Part shown: one piece after another, positions 27,756 through 35,813 of the stretch | Layout: each line of letters begins with the position of its first letter | Numbering within the stretch: position 1 is the first letter of the stretch | Assembly (NCBI RefSeq): GCF_900996225.1 | Contig: NZ_CAAJGL010000156.1 | Location: 1 to 64,000 of the forward strand | Length of the DNA stretch: 64,000 bases | Source: Paraburkholderia sp. BCC1884 | Lineage (GTDB): Bacteria; Pseudomonadota; Gammaproteobacteria; Burkholderiales; Burkholderiaceae | Direction of reading: 5' to 3' | Position numbers and translations under genes: made by a program | Notes under the pieces: model-generated | The model's input: the letters and a program-made list of their open reading frames with translations, nothing else | What the model was told of the DNA's origin: nothing | Database searches by the model: none

Positions 27756-28577
27756 TCAGGAGCGCGCGAATTCCAGCATGTCCTGATTGAGCCGATCCTT
27801 GTGCGTGAAGTAGACGGCATGCGGCGCCCCTTCATAAACCAGAAACCTCGCGCCCTCGATCAAGGCGGCAGCCGCTTTGCCGGTTGCGTCGAAATTCACC
27901 ACGGCGTCGCCGTTGCCGTGCACCACCAATGTGGGCACGTCGAATTTAGCGAGGTCCGGTCTGAAATCGGTTTCGGCGAAAGCCTTGACGCAGTCGTACG
28001 TGCCTTTGAAGCCACCTTGAAGTCCCATGCCGAGCGTCCAGTCGAGCATCTGCTGGCTCACGTTCGAACCGGGCAGTTTGCTACCGGTGAAGACCGGGCC
28101 GAATTCATCGAGGAACTTCGCGCGGTCGTTCAGCAGGCCTGCGCGGATACCGTCGAAGATCGCCGGGTCCATGCCTTCGGGATGATCTTCGCGGCGCATC
28201 ATCAGCGGCGTGACGGCGCTGATCAGCATGGCCTTGGCGATGCGCGCCGTGCCGAATCGGCCGATATAACGCGCTACTTCGCCGCCGCCCATCGAGAAGC
28301 CGCCGAGAATCACGTCCTTGAGATCGAGCGCTTCGATCAGTTCGTGCACGTCGCCGGCGAAGGTGTCGTAGTCGTAGCCCGTCCAAGGCTGGGACGAACG
28401 GCCGAAACCGCGGCGGTCGTGTGCAATCACACGAAAACCGTGCTCGGCGAGGAACATCATCTGGTAATCCCACATGTCGGCGCTCAGCGGCCAGCCGGAA
28501 TTCAGAACGATCGGTTGACCCGTGCCCCAGTCCTTGTAGTACAGCTCAGTCCCGTCGGAAGTGATGAAAGTGCTCAC
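27756..28577 (-). CDS. Alpha/beta hydrolase of the non-haem chloroperoxidase type
   Basis: 273 aa, the normal size of cofactor-free haloperoxidase/esterase proteins. Oxyanion region NSGWPLSADMW, nucleophile Ser in GFSMGGGEV, acid in HGNGDAVVNFD, and His in GAPHAVYF. The start is GTG with GGAG nearby. It is clearly paralogous to the Tat-leader hydrolase at 33308 (shared KDWGTG, RVIAHDRRGFGRS and QP segments). Role: ester, lactone or peracid hydrolysis in this island. Confidence 0.87.
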   Translation of the reverse strand: MSTFITSDGTELYYKDWGTGQPIVLNSGWPLSADMWDYQMMFLAEHGFRVIAHDRRGFGRSSQPWTGYDYDTFAGDVHELIEALDLKDVILGGFSMGGGEVARYIGRFGTARIAKAMLISAVTPLMMRREDHPEGMDPAIFDGIRAGLLNDRAKFLDEFGPVFTGSKLPGSNVSQQMLDWTLGMGLQGGFKGTYDCVKAFAETDFRPDLAKFDVPTLVVHGNGDAVVNFDATGKAAAALIEGARFLVYEGAPHAVYFTHKDRLNQDMLEFARS

Positions 28578-28677
28578 GTGAAACTCCTGATAGATCGCGC
28601 GGGTCGAGGCAGCAAGAGCATTGCCGACTGTCCCACACAGCGTAGCGAGTTAACCCAATAAAGGCCTTGGGGGATTC

Positions 28678-28693
28678 TTAAAAAGACTTAATC
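28678..28693 (-). promoter_or_regulatory. Phased direct repeat CTTAAA/CTTAAT (candidate winged-helix operator)
   Basis: CTTAAA at 28678 and CTTAAT at 28688 lie exactly 10 bases apart, one DNA turn, about 100 bases upstream of the hydrolase gene that starts at 28577. The same arrangement occurs at 33105/33115. OmpR-type winged helices bind such head-to-tail repeats, and the cluster is bracketed by two such regulators. Confidence 0.5.
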
Positions 28694-28716
28694 GACGGAC
28701 GCACTTTCATTCCCGA

Positions 28717-30186
28717 TCACAGCGCGAGGTCATGAAGACGCCGTACGCCATCGCGGATCCACTGGAACAGGCCGCCCGCGTTCCCGTCCGTTTCGGCTGG
28801 CGTGGCGAGCAGCAGTTTTTCGTCTTCGTGATGCTCCGAGAGCAGCCGGCACATCTCGTGCGCGACCTCGGGGTGTCGCGTGAGGATCGGCGTCAACGCG
28901 GCCTTGTCGAGCCGCAACACGACCACGCGAGTCAGCGCGCTGACCGTCACCGTGCTTCTGACGCCGGCGAGAATGCCGGACTGGCCGATCGAATCGCCCG
29001 GCGCGAGCCGCCGCAGTTCGACCGCGCTGCCGTCTTTCGGCACGGAGACCTTCGCTACGCCGCGCGCCAGAATGTGCAACTCATGGCCGCTGACGTCGGC
29101 GCCGTCGTAGATCGTTTCGTCGGCATCGAACTCGTGACGCGTGAGCTGCGGCGCGAGTTCGCCGATCTCGTGGTCGTCGAGCGCCTGGAAAATCAGCACG
29201 TTGCGCAGCAGGCGTTGCTGCTCGTCGCTACCGGCCAAGGTGGGATCGGCCACGGACAAGGGATGCAGCACGACTCCGCGCGACAGCAAATGCCGGTGCG
29301 CGAGATCGAACAGTTCGTTGCGCACCTCGACCTTCTTGCTGAGGGAATCGACATAGCAGACGATCTCGTACTCGATCGCGTCGTTGGTCGCACGGCGCAC
29401 GCTGACGAGCGGCTTCGGATCGGTCAGCACGTTTTCCGAACTGGCCGCGGCATTGACGAGCGCCTGCAACACGGTGGCGGGACGCACCGACGGTTTGATC
29501 GGCAGCATCACGCTGATACCGTGAGTGTGCGAAGGTTGATTGGCGTTGACGATATTGGTGCGCGCCGCCACGCTATTGGGGATCACGACGATATTGCCCT
29601 GCCCGTTGAGCAGGCTCGTCGCGCGCCAGTTGCTTTCCACCACCTTGCCTTCCACTTCGCCGATGGTGATCCAGTCGCCGATGCGAAACGGTTCGGTGGC
29701 ATTGAGCACCACGCCGGAAAACACGTCGTTCAAGGTGCTCTGGATCGCGAGTCCGAGTACGACGGCGAGCGCGCCGGAGGTCGCAAGCAAACCGCGCACC
29801 GGCAACTCCAGCACGAAAGCGATGGCACCCACCGCGGCCGCCAGAAACACCAGCGCGCCGAACACGTCCTGAAAGAGCCGCTCCTTGTGCCACGTTTCCG
29901 GCAGCACCGCGCGATCGAGCAGAATCGTCACGAGCCGCGCGCCTTGCAACCACCACACCACTTCCAGCACCTGCGCAAGCAGGTGCCGCAGCGGCTCGTC
30001 CGGCCAGGGCGCCGCGCGCAGCGGATTCATGCCCTTGCTGAACAGCACGAGGCTCGACAGACCGAACATCAGCGCCCGCAACGCGAGGCGCATCGGCTCG
30101 GTCTTGCGATCCATGAACCGCCATGCAAGGAAATCGAGGACCAGGATGCCTAGCCCGTACAACACGCCATCGTTCAGGGTCGGCAT
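28717..30186 (-). CDS. MscS-family channel with C-terminal cyclic-nucleotide-binding domain
   Basis: 489 aa. Four or so N-terminal helices, then the MscS pore segment (GLLATSGALAVVLGLAIQST) and beta domain (EPFRIGDWITIGEVEGKVVESNWRAT, IVVIPNSVAARTNI). A cNMP-binding barrel follows at about 335-460 (FQALDDHEIGELAPQL, HILARGVAKVSVP, APGDSIGQSG). Proteins of this design form ligand-gated mechanosensitive-like channels. It is the second cNMP-domain protein of the island. Confidence 0.88.
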   Translation of the reverse strand: MPTLNDGVLYGLGILVLDFLAWRFMDRKTEPMRLALRALMFGLSSLVLFSKGMNPLRAAPWPDEPLRHLLAQVLEVVWWLQGARLVTILLDRAVLPETWHKERLFQDVFGALVFLAAAVGAIAFVLELPVRGLLATSGALAVVLGLAIQSTLNDVFSGVVLNATEPFRIGDWITIGEVEGKVVESNWRATSLLNGQGNIVVIPNSVAARTNIVNANQPSHTHGISVMLPIKPSVRPATVLQALVNAAASSENVLTDPKPLVSVRRATNDAIEYEIVCYVDSLSKKVEVRNELFDLAHRHLLSRGVVLHPLSVADPTLAGSDEQQRLLRNVLIFQALDDHEIGELAPQLTRHEFDADETIYDGADVSGHELHILARGVAKVSVPKDGSAVELRRLAPGDSIGQSGILAGVRSTVTVSALTRVVVLRLDKAALTPILTRHPEVAHEMCRLLSEHHEDEKLLLATPAETDGNAGGLFQWIRDGVRRLHDLAL

Positions 30187-30248
30187 GAAGGTCCTCGTTC
30201 GCCTGGAAGCAGGAAGCCGCCAGATTCAGAGCGCGATAGCTGCAACAC

Positions 30249-32117
30249 TCAGAACGCGAAGCAGCTGCATCCCAGGGCGCCCCAGAAGCCGTTCGAATCG
30301 CTGACCGGCACGTTCTTGCGCCATGCCCAGCCGTGCGCATGCGCATGCACGCCACACAGATTCACGCAGCCGTCCACGCAGGCCACTGCGGTCGGTTTGT
30401 AGCGGCTATAGCCGCCGAATTCCGCCACCGGCGACCACGACGGGCTGACCGGCAGATCGGCCGGCGCGAGCGGCTTGAAGTCGCCGTCCGCATAGACCAC
30501 CTTGCCGCCCACCACGGTCATGACCGATTCGAGGTACTTGATGTGGCTTTCGTCGACCGTGAAGTAGTCGTCGCTCAGCACCGCGAAGTCCGCGAACTGA
30601 CCCGGCACCAGCGCGCCCTTGCGTTCTTCCTCGTTCGAGAACCATGCGCTGCCCACCGTATAGCGGCGCAAGGCTTCCATACGATCGAGCTTGTTCTCGC
30701 TCGAATACATCGACGTGCCGCCCACCGTCTTGCCCGACACCATCCAGTACAGCGACACGAACGGGTTGAAAGAGGCGACGCGCGTTGCGTCGGTGCCGGC
30801 GCCGACCGGCAGGCCTGCGTCGAGCATGTGACGGATCGGCGGCGTGCGCTTGACGGCTTCTTCACCGTATTGCTGGATGAAGTACTCGCCCTGATACGCC
30901 ATGCGGTGCTGGATCGCGATCCCGCCGCCGAGCGCGCGCACGCGGTCGATATTCTTCTGCGTGATGGTTTCGCAATGGTCGAAGAACCAGCGCAGTCCGT
31001 TGAACGGAATCTCGGCGTTCACGCGTTCGAACACATTCAGAAAGCGTTCGATCGATTCGTTGTACGTGGCATGCAGACGGAACGGCCAGCGATTGGCCAC
31101 CAGCAGTTTGACGACCGCTTCGAGTTCGTCTTCGAGCGTGTCCGGCAGGTCGGGGCGCGGCTCCAGAAAGTCTTCGAAGTCGGCGGCCGAGAACACCAGC
31201 ATTTCGCCCGCGCCGTTCACGCGCAGGAAATCGTCGCCTTCGCCGGGCCGGGTCATCTTCACCCACTTCGCGAAGTCTTCGATCTCCTTTTTGGCGTTCT
31301 GCGTGAACAGGTTGTACGCGATGCGCACGGTCAATTCACTGTTCTTCGCCATCTCCATGATGACGGCGTAGTCGTCGGGATAGGCCTGGTAGCCGCCACC
31401 CGCGTCGATCGCGCTCGTCACGCCGAGACGATTCAGCTCGCGCATGAAATGACGCGTGGAATTGCGCTGATCTTCCAGCCCGAGCTTCGGACCCTTCGAG
31501 AGCGTCGAGTACAGGAGACCGGCGTTCGGCCGGGCAATCAGCATGCCGGTCGGATTGCCGCGCTTGTCGCGCTGGATCTCGCCGCCCGGAGGATTGGGGG
31601 TGTCTTTGGTGTAGCCGACGGCGCGCAAGGCTGCGCCGTTCAGCAAGGCGCTGTCGTACAGATGCAGGATGAACACCGGCGTGTCCGGCGCGATCGCATT
31701 GATTTCATCGAGCGTCGGGGCGCGACGTTCGGCAAACTGGAATTCGTTCCAGCCGCCCACCACGCGCACCCATTGCGGCGCCGGGGTGCGGGCCACCTGC
31801 TTGCGCAGCATCTCGAGCGCGTCCGCCAGCGACGGCACGCCGTCCCAGCGCAACTCCATATTGAAGTTCAGGCCGCCGCGAATGATGTGCAGATGCGAGT
31901 CGTTCAGACCCGGAATGACCGTGCGGCCTTTGAGGTCGATCTGCCGGGTGGCCTCGTTCACGTGACGCATCACGGCATCGCGCGAACCCGCGGCGACGAT
32001 GCGCCCGTTCGCCACGGCGACCGAGTCGGCGAAAGAACGCTTGTCGTCCTGCGTGGCAATCTTGCCGTTGAAAAAGACAACTTCGGCCGGCGTCGGCGCG
32101 GAAGTGTTGGAAGTCAT
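30249..32117 (-). CDS. YtcJ-like metal-dependent amidohydrolase (Amidohydro_3)
   Basis: 622 aa. Metal ligands: GLNDSHLHIIRGG (HxH), FDHCETI and a C-terminal GAGTDATRV aspartate. The N-terminal and C-terminal strands form the composite urease-like barrel (EVVFFNGKIATQDD, VVGGKVVYADGDFK). The family includes N-substituted formamide deformylase. The C-terminus carries an odd Cys/His tail (CVDGCVNLCGVHAHAHGW, then GCSCF) beyond the usual end. The start MTSNTSAP is chosen for GAGG upstream. It lies between an isochorismatase-like gene and the channel gene. Confidence 0.87.
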   Translation of the reverse strand: MTSNTSAPTPAEVVFFNGKIATQDDKRSFADSVAVANGRIVAAGSRDAVMRHVNEATRQIDLKGRTVIPGLNDSHLHIIRGGLNFNMELRWDGVPSLADALEMLRKQVARTPAPQWVRVVGGWNEFQFAERRAPTLDEINAIAPDTPVFILHLYDSALLNGAALRAVGYTKDTPNPPGGEIQRDKRGNPTGMLIARPNAGLLYSTLSKGPKLGLEDQRNSTRHFMRELNRLGVTSAIDAGGGYQAYPDDYAVIMEMAKNSELTVRIAYNLFTQNAKKEIEDFAKWVKMTRPGEGDDFLRVNGAGEMLVFSAADFEDFLEPRPDLPDTLEDELEAVVKLLVANRWPFRLHATYNESIERFLNVFERVNAEIPFNGLRWFFDHCETITQKNIDRVRALGGGIAIQHRMAYQGEYFIQQYGEEAVKRTPPIRHMLDAGLPVGAGTDATRVASFNPFVSLYWMVSGKTVGGTSMYSSENKLDRMEALRRYTVGSAWFSNEEERKGALVPGQFADFAVLSDDYFTVDESHIKYLESVMTVVGGKVVYADGDFKPLAPADLPVSPSWSPVAEFGGYSRYKPTAVACVDGCVNLCGVHAHAHGWAWRKNVPVSDSNGFWGALGCSCFAF

Positions 32118-32290
32118 GGCGATCCTCATTAGGAGCGCTCCGGTTGGCACGCGCGGAGCTAGTCACGGACAGCGGCCGCTCGTCGCGTGCCGCATCCATG
32201 AGGTATTCAGAAGCAGAGTGAAGCCCACATGCGGAATTCGAGACTCGATGTCTCGCCCTCGAATTCCGCGCGATGTGTTGAATGCGCTGC

Positions 32291-32983
32291 TTACTTCACC
32301 TTCGCCGGCACCGGTGCCAGGATTTCGTGCTGCTGAGCGGTACGCTGGGGCGCCTTGTGCACCATCGTGTACGCATAGTCGACGCCCATGCCGTATGCGC
32401 CCGAGTGTTCCTTGGCGATCTTCATCACGGCGTCATACGTCTCCTTGTGCGCCCAGTCGCGTTGCCATTCGAGCAGCACCTGTTGCCACGTGACCGGCAC
32501 CACGCCGGCCTGAATCATGCGTTGCATCGCGTAGTCATGGGCTTCTTTCGAGGTGCCGCCGGAGGCGTCGGCGACCATGTAGATCTCGTAGTCGCCTTCG
32601 TCCATCGCGCACAGCGAGAAGGTGTTGTTGCAGACTTCGGTCCACAGACCCGCCACGACCACCTTCTTGCGACCGGCGGCAGCCAGCGAATCACGGACCT
32701 TCTGGTCGTCCCACGAATTCATCGACGTGCGTTCCAGCACCTTGTGATCCGGGAACACGTCCAGCAATTCGGGGTACGAATAGCCCGAGAAGCTCTCCGA
32801 TTCCACCGACGTGATCGTGGTCGGAATGTTGAACACCTTCGCCGCCTTGGCGAGGCCGACGACGTTGTTCTTCAGCGCCTGGCGATCCATCGACTGGACA
32901 CCGAAAGCCATTTGCGGTTGCTGGTCGATAAAGATGATCTGCGAGTTGGCAGGCGTCAGGACTTCGAGTTTCGGATTTGACAT
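32291..32983 (-). CDS. Isochorismatase-like cysteine hydrolase
   Basis: 230 aa. Catalytic Asp in IIFIDQQPQMAF, Lys in the DHKVLERTSMNSW segment and nucleophile Cys in GLWTEVCNNTF give the Asp-Lys-Cys triad of the isochorismatase-like hydrolases (nicotinamidase and N-carbamoylsarcosine amidase relatives). Substrate is unknown; an amide is likelier than isochorismate because no siderophore genes are present. It is the first gene of the long minus-strand run, divergent from the Tat-leader hydrolase. Confidence 0.87.
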   Translation of the reverse strand: MSNPKLEVLTPANSQIIFIDQQPQMAFGVQSMDRQALKNNVVGLAKAAKVFNIPTTITSVESESFSGYSYPELLDVFPDHKVLERTSMNSWDDQKVRDSLAAAGRKKVVVAGLWTEVCNNTFSLCAMDEGDYEIYMVADASGGTSKEAHDYAMQRMIQAGVVPVTWQQVLLEWQRDWAHKETYDAVMKIAKEHSGAYGMGVDYAYTMVHKAPQRTAQQHEILAPVPAKVK

Positions 32984-33101
32984 GGCGAGGTACGTCCTAA
33001 TGAGTAAGTTGACCGGGGAAAACAAGCCGTGCTTGTTCGAAGCCCGGCGTGAAGAACTGAGACCCAGTCTAGCCATGCCGCCTGCCAGAGTCCTTGTCGA
33101 A

Positions 33102-33121
33102 CTCCTTAAACCTTCTTAAAA
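33102..33121. promoter_or_regulatory. Phased direct repeat CTTAAA x2 (candidate winged-helix operator)
   Basis: Two 10-base units, ctccttaaac and cttcttaaaa, lie head to tail, agreeing at eight of ten positions. It is placed 119-138 bases upstream of the isochorismatase-like gene and about 190 bases upstream of the Tat hydrolase gene. See also the copy at 28678. Confidence 0.55.
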
Positions 33122-33180
33122 AAATTGTGATCCCAGCCAGCAATGGAATAACGGCGCAGACGAGCGTGAAAATCACCAGC

Positions 33181-33206
33181 CTTCAGAAGAATTAAGCAAT
33201 CTGAAG
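33181..33206. promoter_or_regulatory. Inverted repeat CTTCAGA-N12-TCTGAAG
   Basis: Perfect 7-bp arms 12 bases apart, about 100 bases upstream of the Tat-leader hydrolase start. It could be an operator for a dimeric regulator, such as one acting with the AraC-type protein encoded downstream, or a transcript hairpin. No T-run follows. Confidence 0.45.
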
Positions 33207-33307
33207 TTCTATACAGGCGTGCTCACCGTACGATTGAAGTCAGCGACATCGTGGCGGGCTTCGTCGCGCCCCGGCGTCCAATACCATCAAAAGACTGGAG
33301 AAAAAAC

Positions 33308-34309
33308 TTGGCTAATCCATCGGGAATCACCTCGGCAAATCGCCGGCAACTACTGGTCGCGGGAGCCGGTGCAGCCGGCGCGGCGGTCGCCGCAATGGCC
33401 GCCCCGAGCGTGGCAATGGCGGCAGCGGCAGCGAGCGGTAGCGCCCATGCGGGCAATTCATCTCACTCACACGGAGAACAGCACACGATGAACACGGTTA
33501 CGGTAAAAGACGGCACGCGGATCTATTTCAAGGACTGGGGCACCGGCACGCCGGTCGTCTTCTCGCACGGCTGGCCGCTCGATGCCGACGCGTGGGACGC
33601 GCAGATGCTGTTTCTGGTGCAGAAGGGCTACCGCGTCGTTGCGCACGACCGCCGCGGCCATGGCCGTTCGGACCAGCCGTCGTTCGGCAACGACATGGAT
33701 ACGTACGCGGACGATCTCGCCGCGGTCATCAACCACCTCGACCTGAAAGGCGCGATGCTGGTCGGCCATTCCACGGGCGGCGGCGAAATCGTGCACTACA
33801 TCGCCCGTCATGGCTCCGCGCGGGTGGCGAAGGCCGTGCTGATCAGCGCCGTGCCGCCGCAAATGATCAAGACCGAAAACAACCCGAATGGCTTGCCGAT
33901 GTCCGTGTTCGACGGCATCCGCGCGAGCACGGCGGCCAATCGCTCGCAGTTCTTCAAGGACCTGGCGGTGCCGTTCTACGGCTTCAACCGTCCCAATGCG
34001 AAAATCTCGCAAGGCACCATCGACGAGTTCTGGCGCGAAGGCATGCTCGGTTCGATCCTTGGCCAGTACGAATGTATCAAGCAGTTCTCCGAAGTGGACT
34101 ACACGCCCGACCTGAAGAAGGTCGACGTGCCCACGCTCGTTCTGCACGGTGACGACGACCAGATCGTGCCGATCGACGACGCCGGCCGCCTGTCGGCGAA
34201 GCTGGTGAAGAACGCCACGCTGAAGGTCTACCCGGGCGCGCCGCACGGCATGTGCACGACCGAGGCGGACAAGGTCAACGCCGATCTACTCGCGTTCCTG
34301 CAGAGCTGA
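33308..34309 (+). CDS. Alpha/beta hydrolase (chloroperoxidase type) with probable Tat leader
   Basis: 333 aa from a TTG start that has GGAG 7 bases ahead. The leader SANRRQLLVAGAGAAGAAV has the twin-arginine pattern and an Ala-rich hydrophobic core, then AMAAAAA. The catalytic domain has Ser in GHSTGGGE, Asp in HGDDDQIVPID and His in GAPHGM. A second possible start, ATG 33488, has GGAG 12 bases before it and would give a leaderless 273-aa enzyme, the size of the paralogue at 27756. So one gene may yield an exported form and a cytoplasmic form. Confidence 0.83.
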   Translation: MANPSGITSANRRQLLVAGAGAAGAAVAAMAAPSVAMAAAAASGSAHAGNSSHSHGEQHTMNTVTVKDGTRIYFKDWGTGTPVVFSHGWPLDADAWDAQMLFLVQKGYRVVAHDRRGHGRSDQPSFGNDMDTYADDLAAVINHLDLKGAMLVGHSTGGGEIVHYIARHGSARVAKAVLISAVPPQMIKTENNPNGLPMSVFDGIRASTAANRSQFFKDLAVPFYGFNRPNAKISQGTIDEFWREGMLGSILGQYECIKQFSEVDYTPDLKKVDVPTLVLHGDDDQIVPIDDAGRLSAKLVKNATLKVYPGAPHGMCTTEADKVNADLLAFLQS

Positions 34310-34702
34310 TGCGCGGCAGGGCGGCGCGTGCCCATGAAACTACCGCCGCCCTGTCATTTATCTGTCTCACCTTTTTCCGGCTTTGTTGCCCGGCACAATT
34401 TCCCGGCCTTATTTTTTTGCGCTTTAATGCCGTTATCATGGTCCGGCCCACGTCGCCACGGCAGTTCGACGGGCTCGTTTTAAAATCCTCTGTTGAAATA
34501 GCCGCCAGGATTATCAAGCGATAACATATTGCGCCAAATGGCCGGATTTCATTCCAGATATAAAACAGACGAAATATTTAACTCAAAGACATACTGATTG
34601 CAGCCGATTAAGCCATAATGGCGCCCCTCGGCCCAACTTATAAGTTCGGGGTAAATGACGACACGCAGTGGACTGCAGCGCGACGAACCGAGGTGATGAA
34701 CC
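34310..34702. other. AT-rich intergenic region upstream of the AraC-family gene
   Basis: 393 bases, clearly AT-richer than the flanks, with the hairpin at its left end and runs of T and A. It presumably carries the promoter of the AraC gene. No gene, tRNA or repeat was recognised. Confidence 0.5.
34317..34353 (+). terminator. Hairpin after the Tat-leader hydrolase gene
   Basis: CAGGGCGGCG and CGCCGCCCTG pair over 10 bp around a 17-base loop, 8 bases after the stop codon. A weak T-rich stretch (tcatttatctgtct) follows, so a rho-independent terminator is plausible but the long loop lowers confidence. Confidence 0.5.
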
Positions 34703-35620
34703 ATGTTCAACGACACACAGACATCCGCCGCCACGGCCGCACGATCGAAAGACTCATTAGGGTGTCTGTCGAGCCATCTCGGCCGGGACCTGGAACTCGA
34801 TTCGGGCGAATTCAAGTTTTATCGCAAATCCACTCGCGACGATCAAACGAGCGCGGTCGCCATGCACGGCTCGGAACGAGGTTTTCTGATCGGTGTCGCG
34901 CTGGAAACCGGCCATCGCCGGCGGATTTTCTCGCAACACCGCTGGACCACCCACGACTTCGAACGGGACTGCATTTACATCCGCGACTTCGCGGACGACT
35001 ATAAAGCCGACCTGCAAGGTGGCTTCGATTTCGTGCTGATCGAACTCTCGCGCGCGTTCATCACGAACGCTTCCTATGAGCGCAGCGGGTCGAGCTCCCC
35101 GAGGCTGTCGCCGCTGGCGGGCCCGAAAGACCCGGTGCTCGGCCACCTCGCGCAGATCCTGTCGCTCACGCTGGATCGTCAGAGCGAGGCGAGTGCGCTC
35201 TTCGTCGAGCAATTGGGCGTGACGATCGGCACTCACCTGCTGGATCGCTACGGTGAAACGCCTGGCCACGCCGACGGCGCGGGGCGCCGCTTGTCGAATC
35301 TGCAGGAAGCACGCGCCAAAGAGATGCTGCTTTCGAAATCGCAAGGCAACGTGTCGATCGAAGAGATCGCCAGCGCGTGCAACCTGTCGCGCAGCTACTT
35401 CATTCGCGCCTTTCGCGAAACCACGCGTCGCACGCCGCATCAGTGGCTACTCGAAAAACGCATCGATCGGGCCCGCGAGATGCTCAAACATTCGGACTAT
35501 TCCCTGTCCGAAATCGCCATCGCCTGCGGCTTCTCGGACCAGAGCCATTTCACGCGGACTTTCTCGCAACTGATCGGCACGCCGCCCGGCAACTGGCGCC
35601 GTCAGGCCGGCCGCGCCTGA
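34703..35620 (+). CDS. AraC-family transcriptional regulator
   Basis: 305 aa. The C-terminal double helix-turn-helix (about 200-300) has SIEEIASACNLSRSYFIRAF and SLSEIAIACGFSDQSHFTRTF, the two AraC recognition helices. The N-terminal half is a sensor without a recognised name. It lies between the Tat hydrolase and the second giant regulator on the same strand, and is a candidate controller of the island together with the two giant regulators. Confidence 0.9.
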   Translation: MFNDTQTSAATAARSKDSLGCLSSHLGRDLELDSGEFKFYRKSTRDDQTSAVAMHGSERGFLIGVALETGHRRRIFSQHRWTTHDFERDCIYIRDFADDYKADLQGGFDFVLIELSRAFITNASYERSGSSSPRLSPLAGPKDPVLGHLAQILSLTLDRQSEASALFVEQLGVTIGTHLLDRYGETPGHADGAGRRLSNLQEARAKEMLLSKSQGNVSIEEIASACNLSRSYFIRAFRETTRRTPHQWLLEKRIDRAREMLKHSDYSLSEIAIACGFSDQSHFTRTFSQLIGTPPGNWRRQAGRA

Positions 35621-35813
35621 CCGCACGAATAGACTTTCCTACAAAGCATCGCACTAACCGACAAGACACAAGGGGACCAGTCGAGGTACTTTCCATTACC
35701 TCGACGATGACCGTTCGAGCGTGCAGTCGCCGCGCGAGAACTGGCAGTCATCAGGCGGCGATCCGGCGGCGCCGTCGCCCTATTACGCTCCTTGTCCGGA
35801 ACTTGAAAACGAC

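Larger units (their letters stand above)
32984..33307. other. Divergent regulatory region of the hydrolase island
   Basis: 324 bases between two divergent hydrolase genes. It holds the CTTAAA direct repeat at 33102-33121 and the CTTCAGA/TCTGAAG inverted repeat at 33181-33206. It has AT-rich patches and no coding frame that looks real. Confidence 0.6.

Noticed and set aside
28732..30153. Plus-strand frame opposite the MscS-cNMP channel
   Set aside because: It mirrors a membrane-protein gene with clear MscS motifs and has no recognisable features of its own.
30333..32132. Plus-strand open frame of 599 codons opposite the amidohydrolase
   Set aside because: Composition is Arg/His/Val-heavy and no motif is seen; the minus strand carries a complete amidohydrolase with its metal ligands, so this is an antisense shadow.
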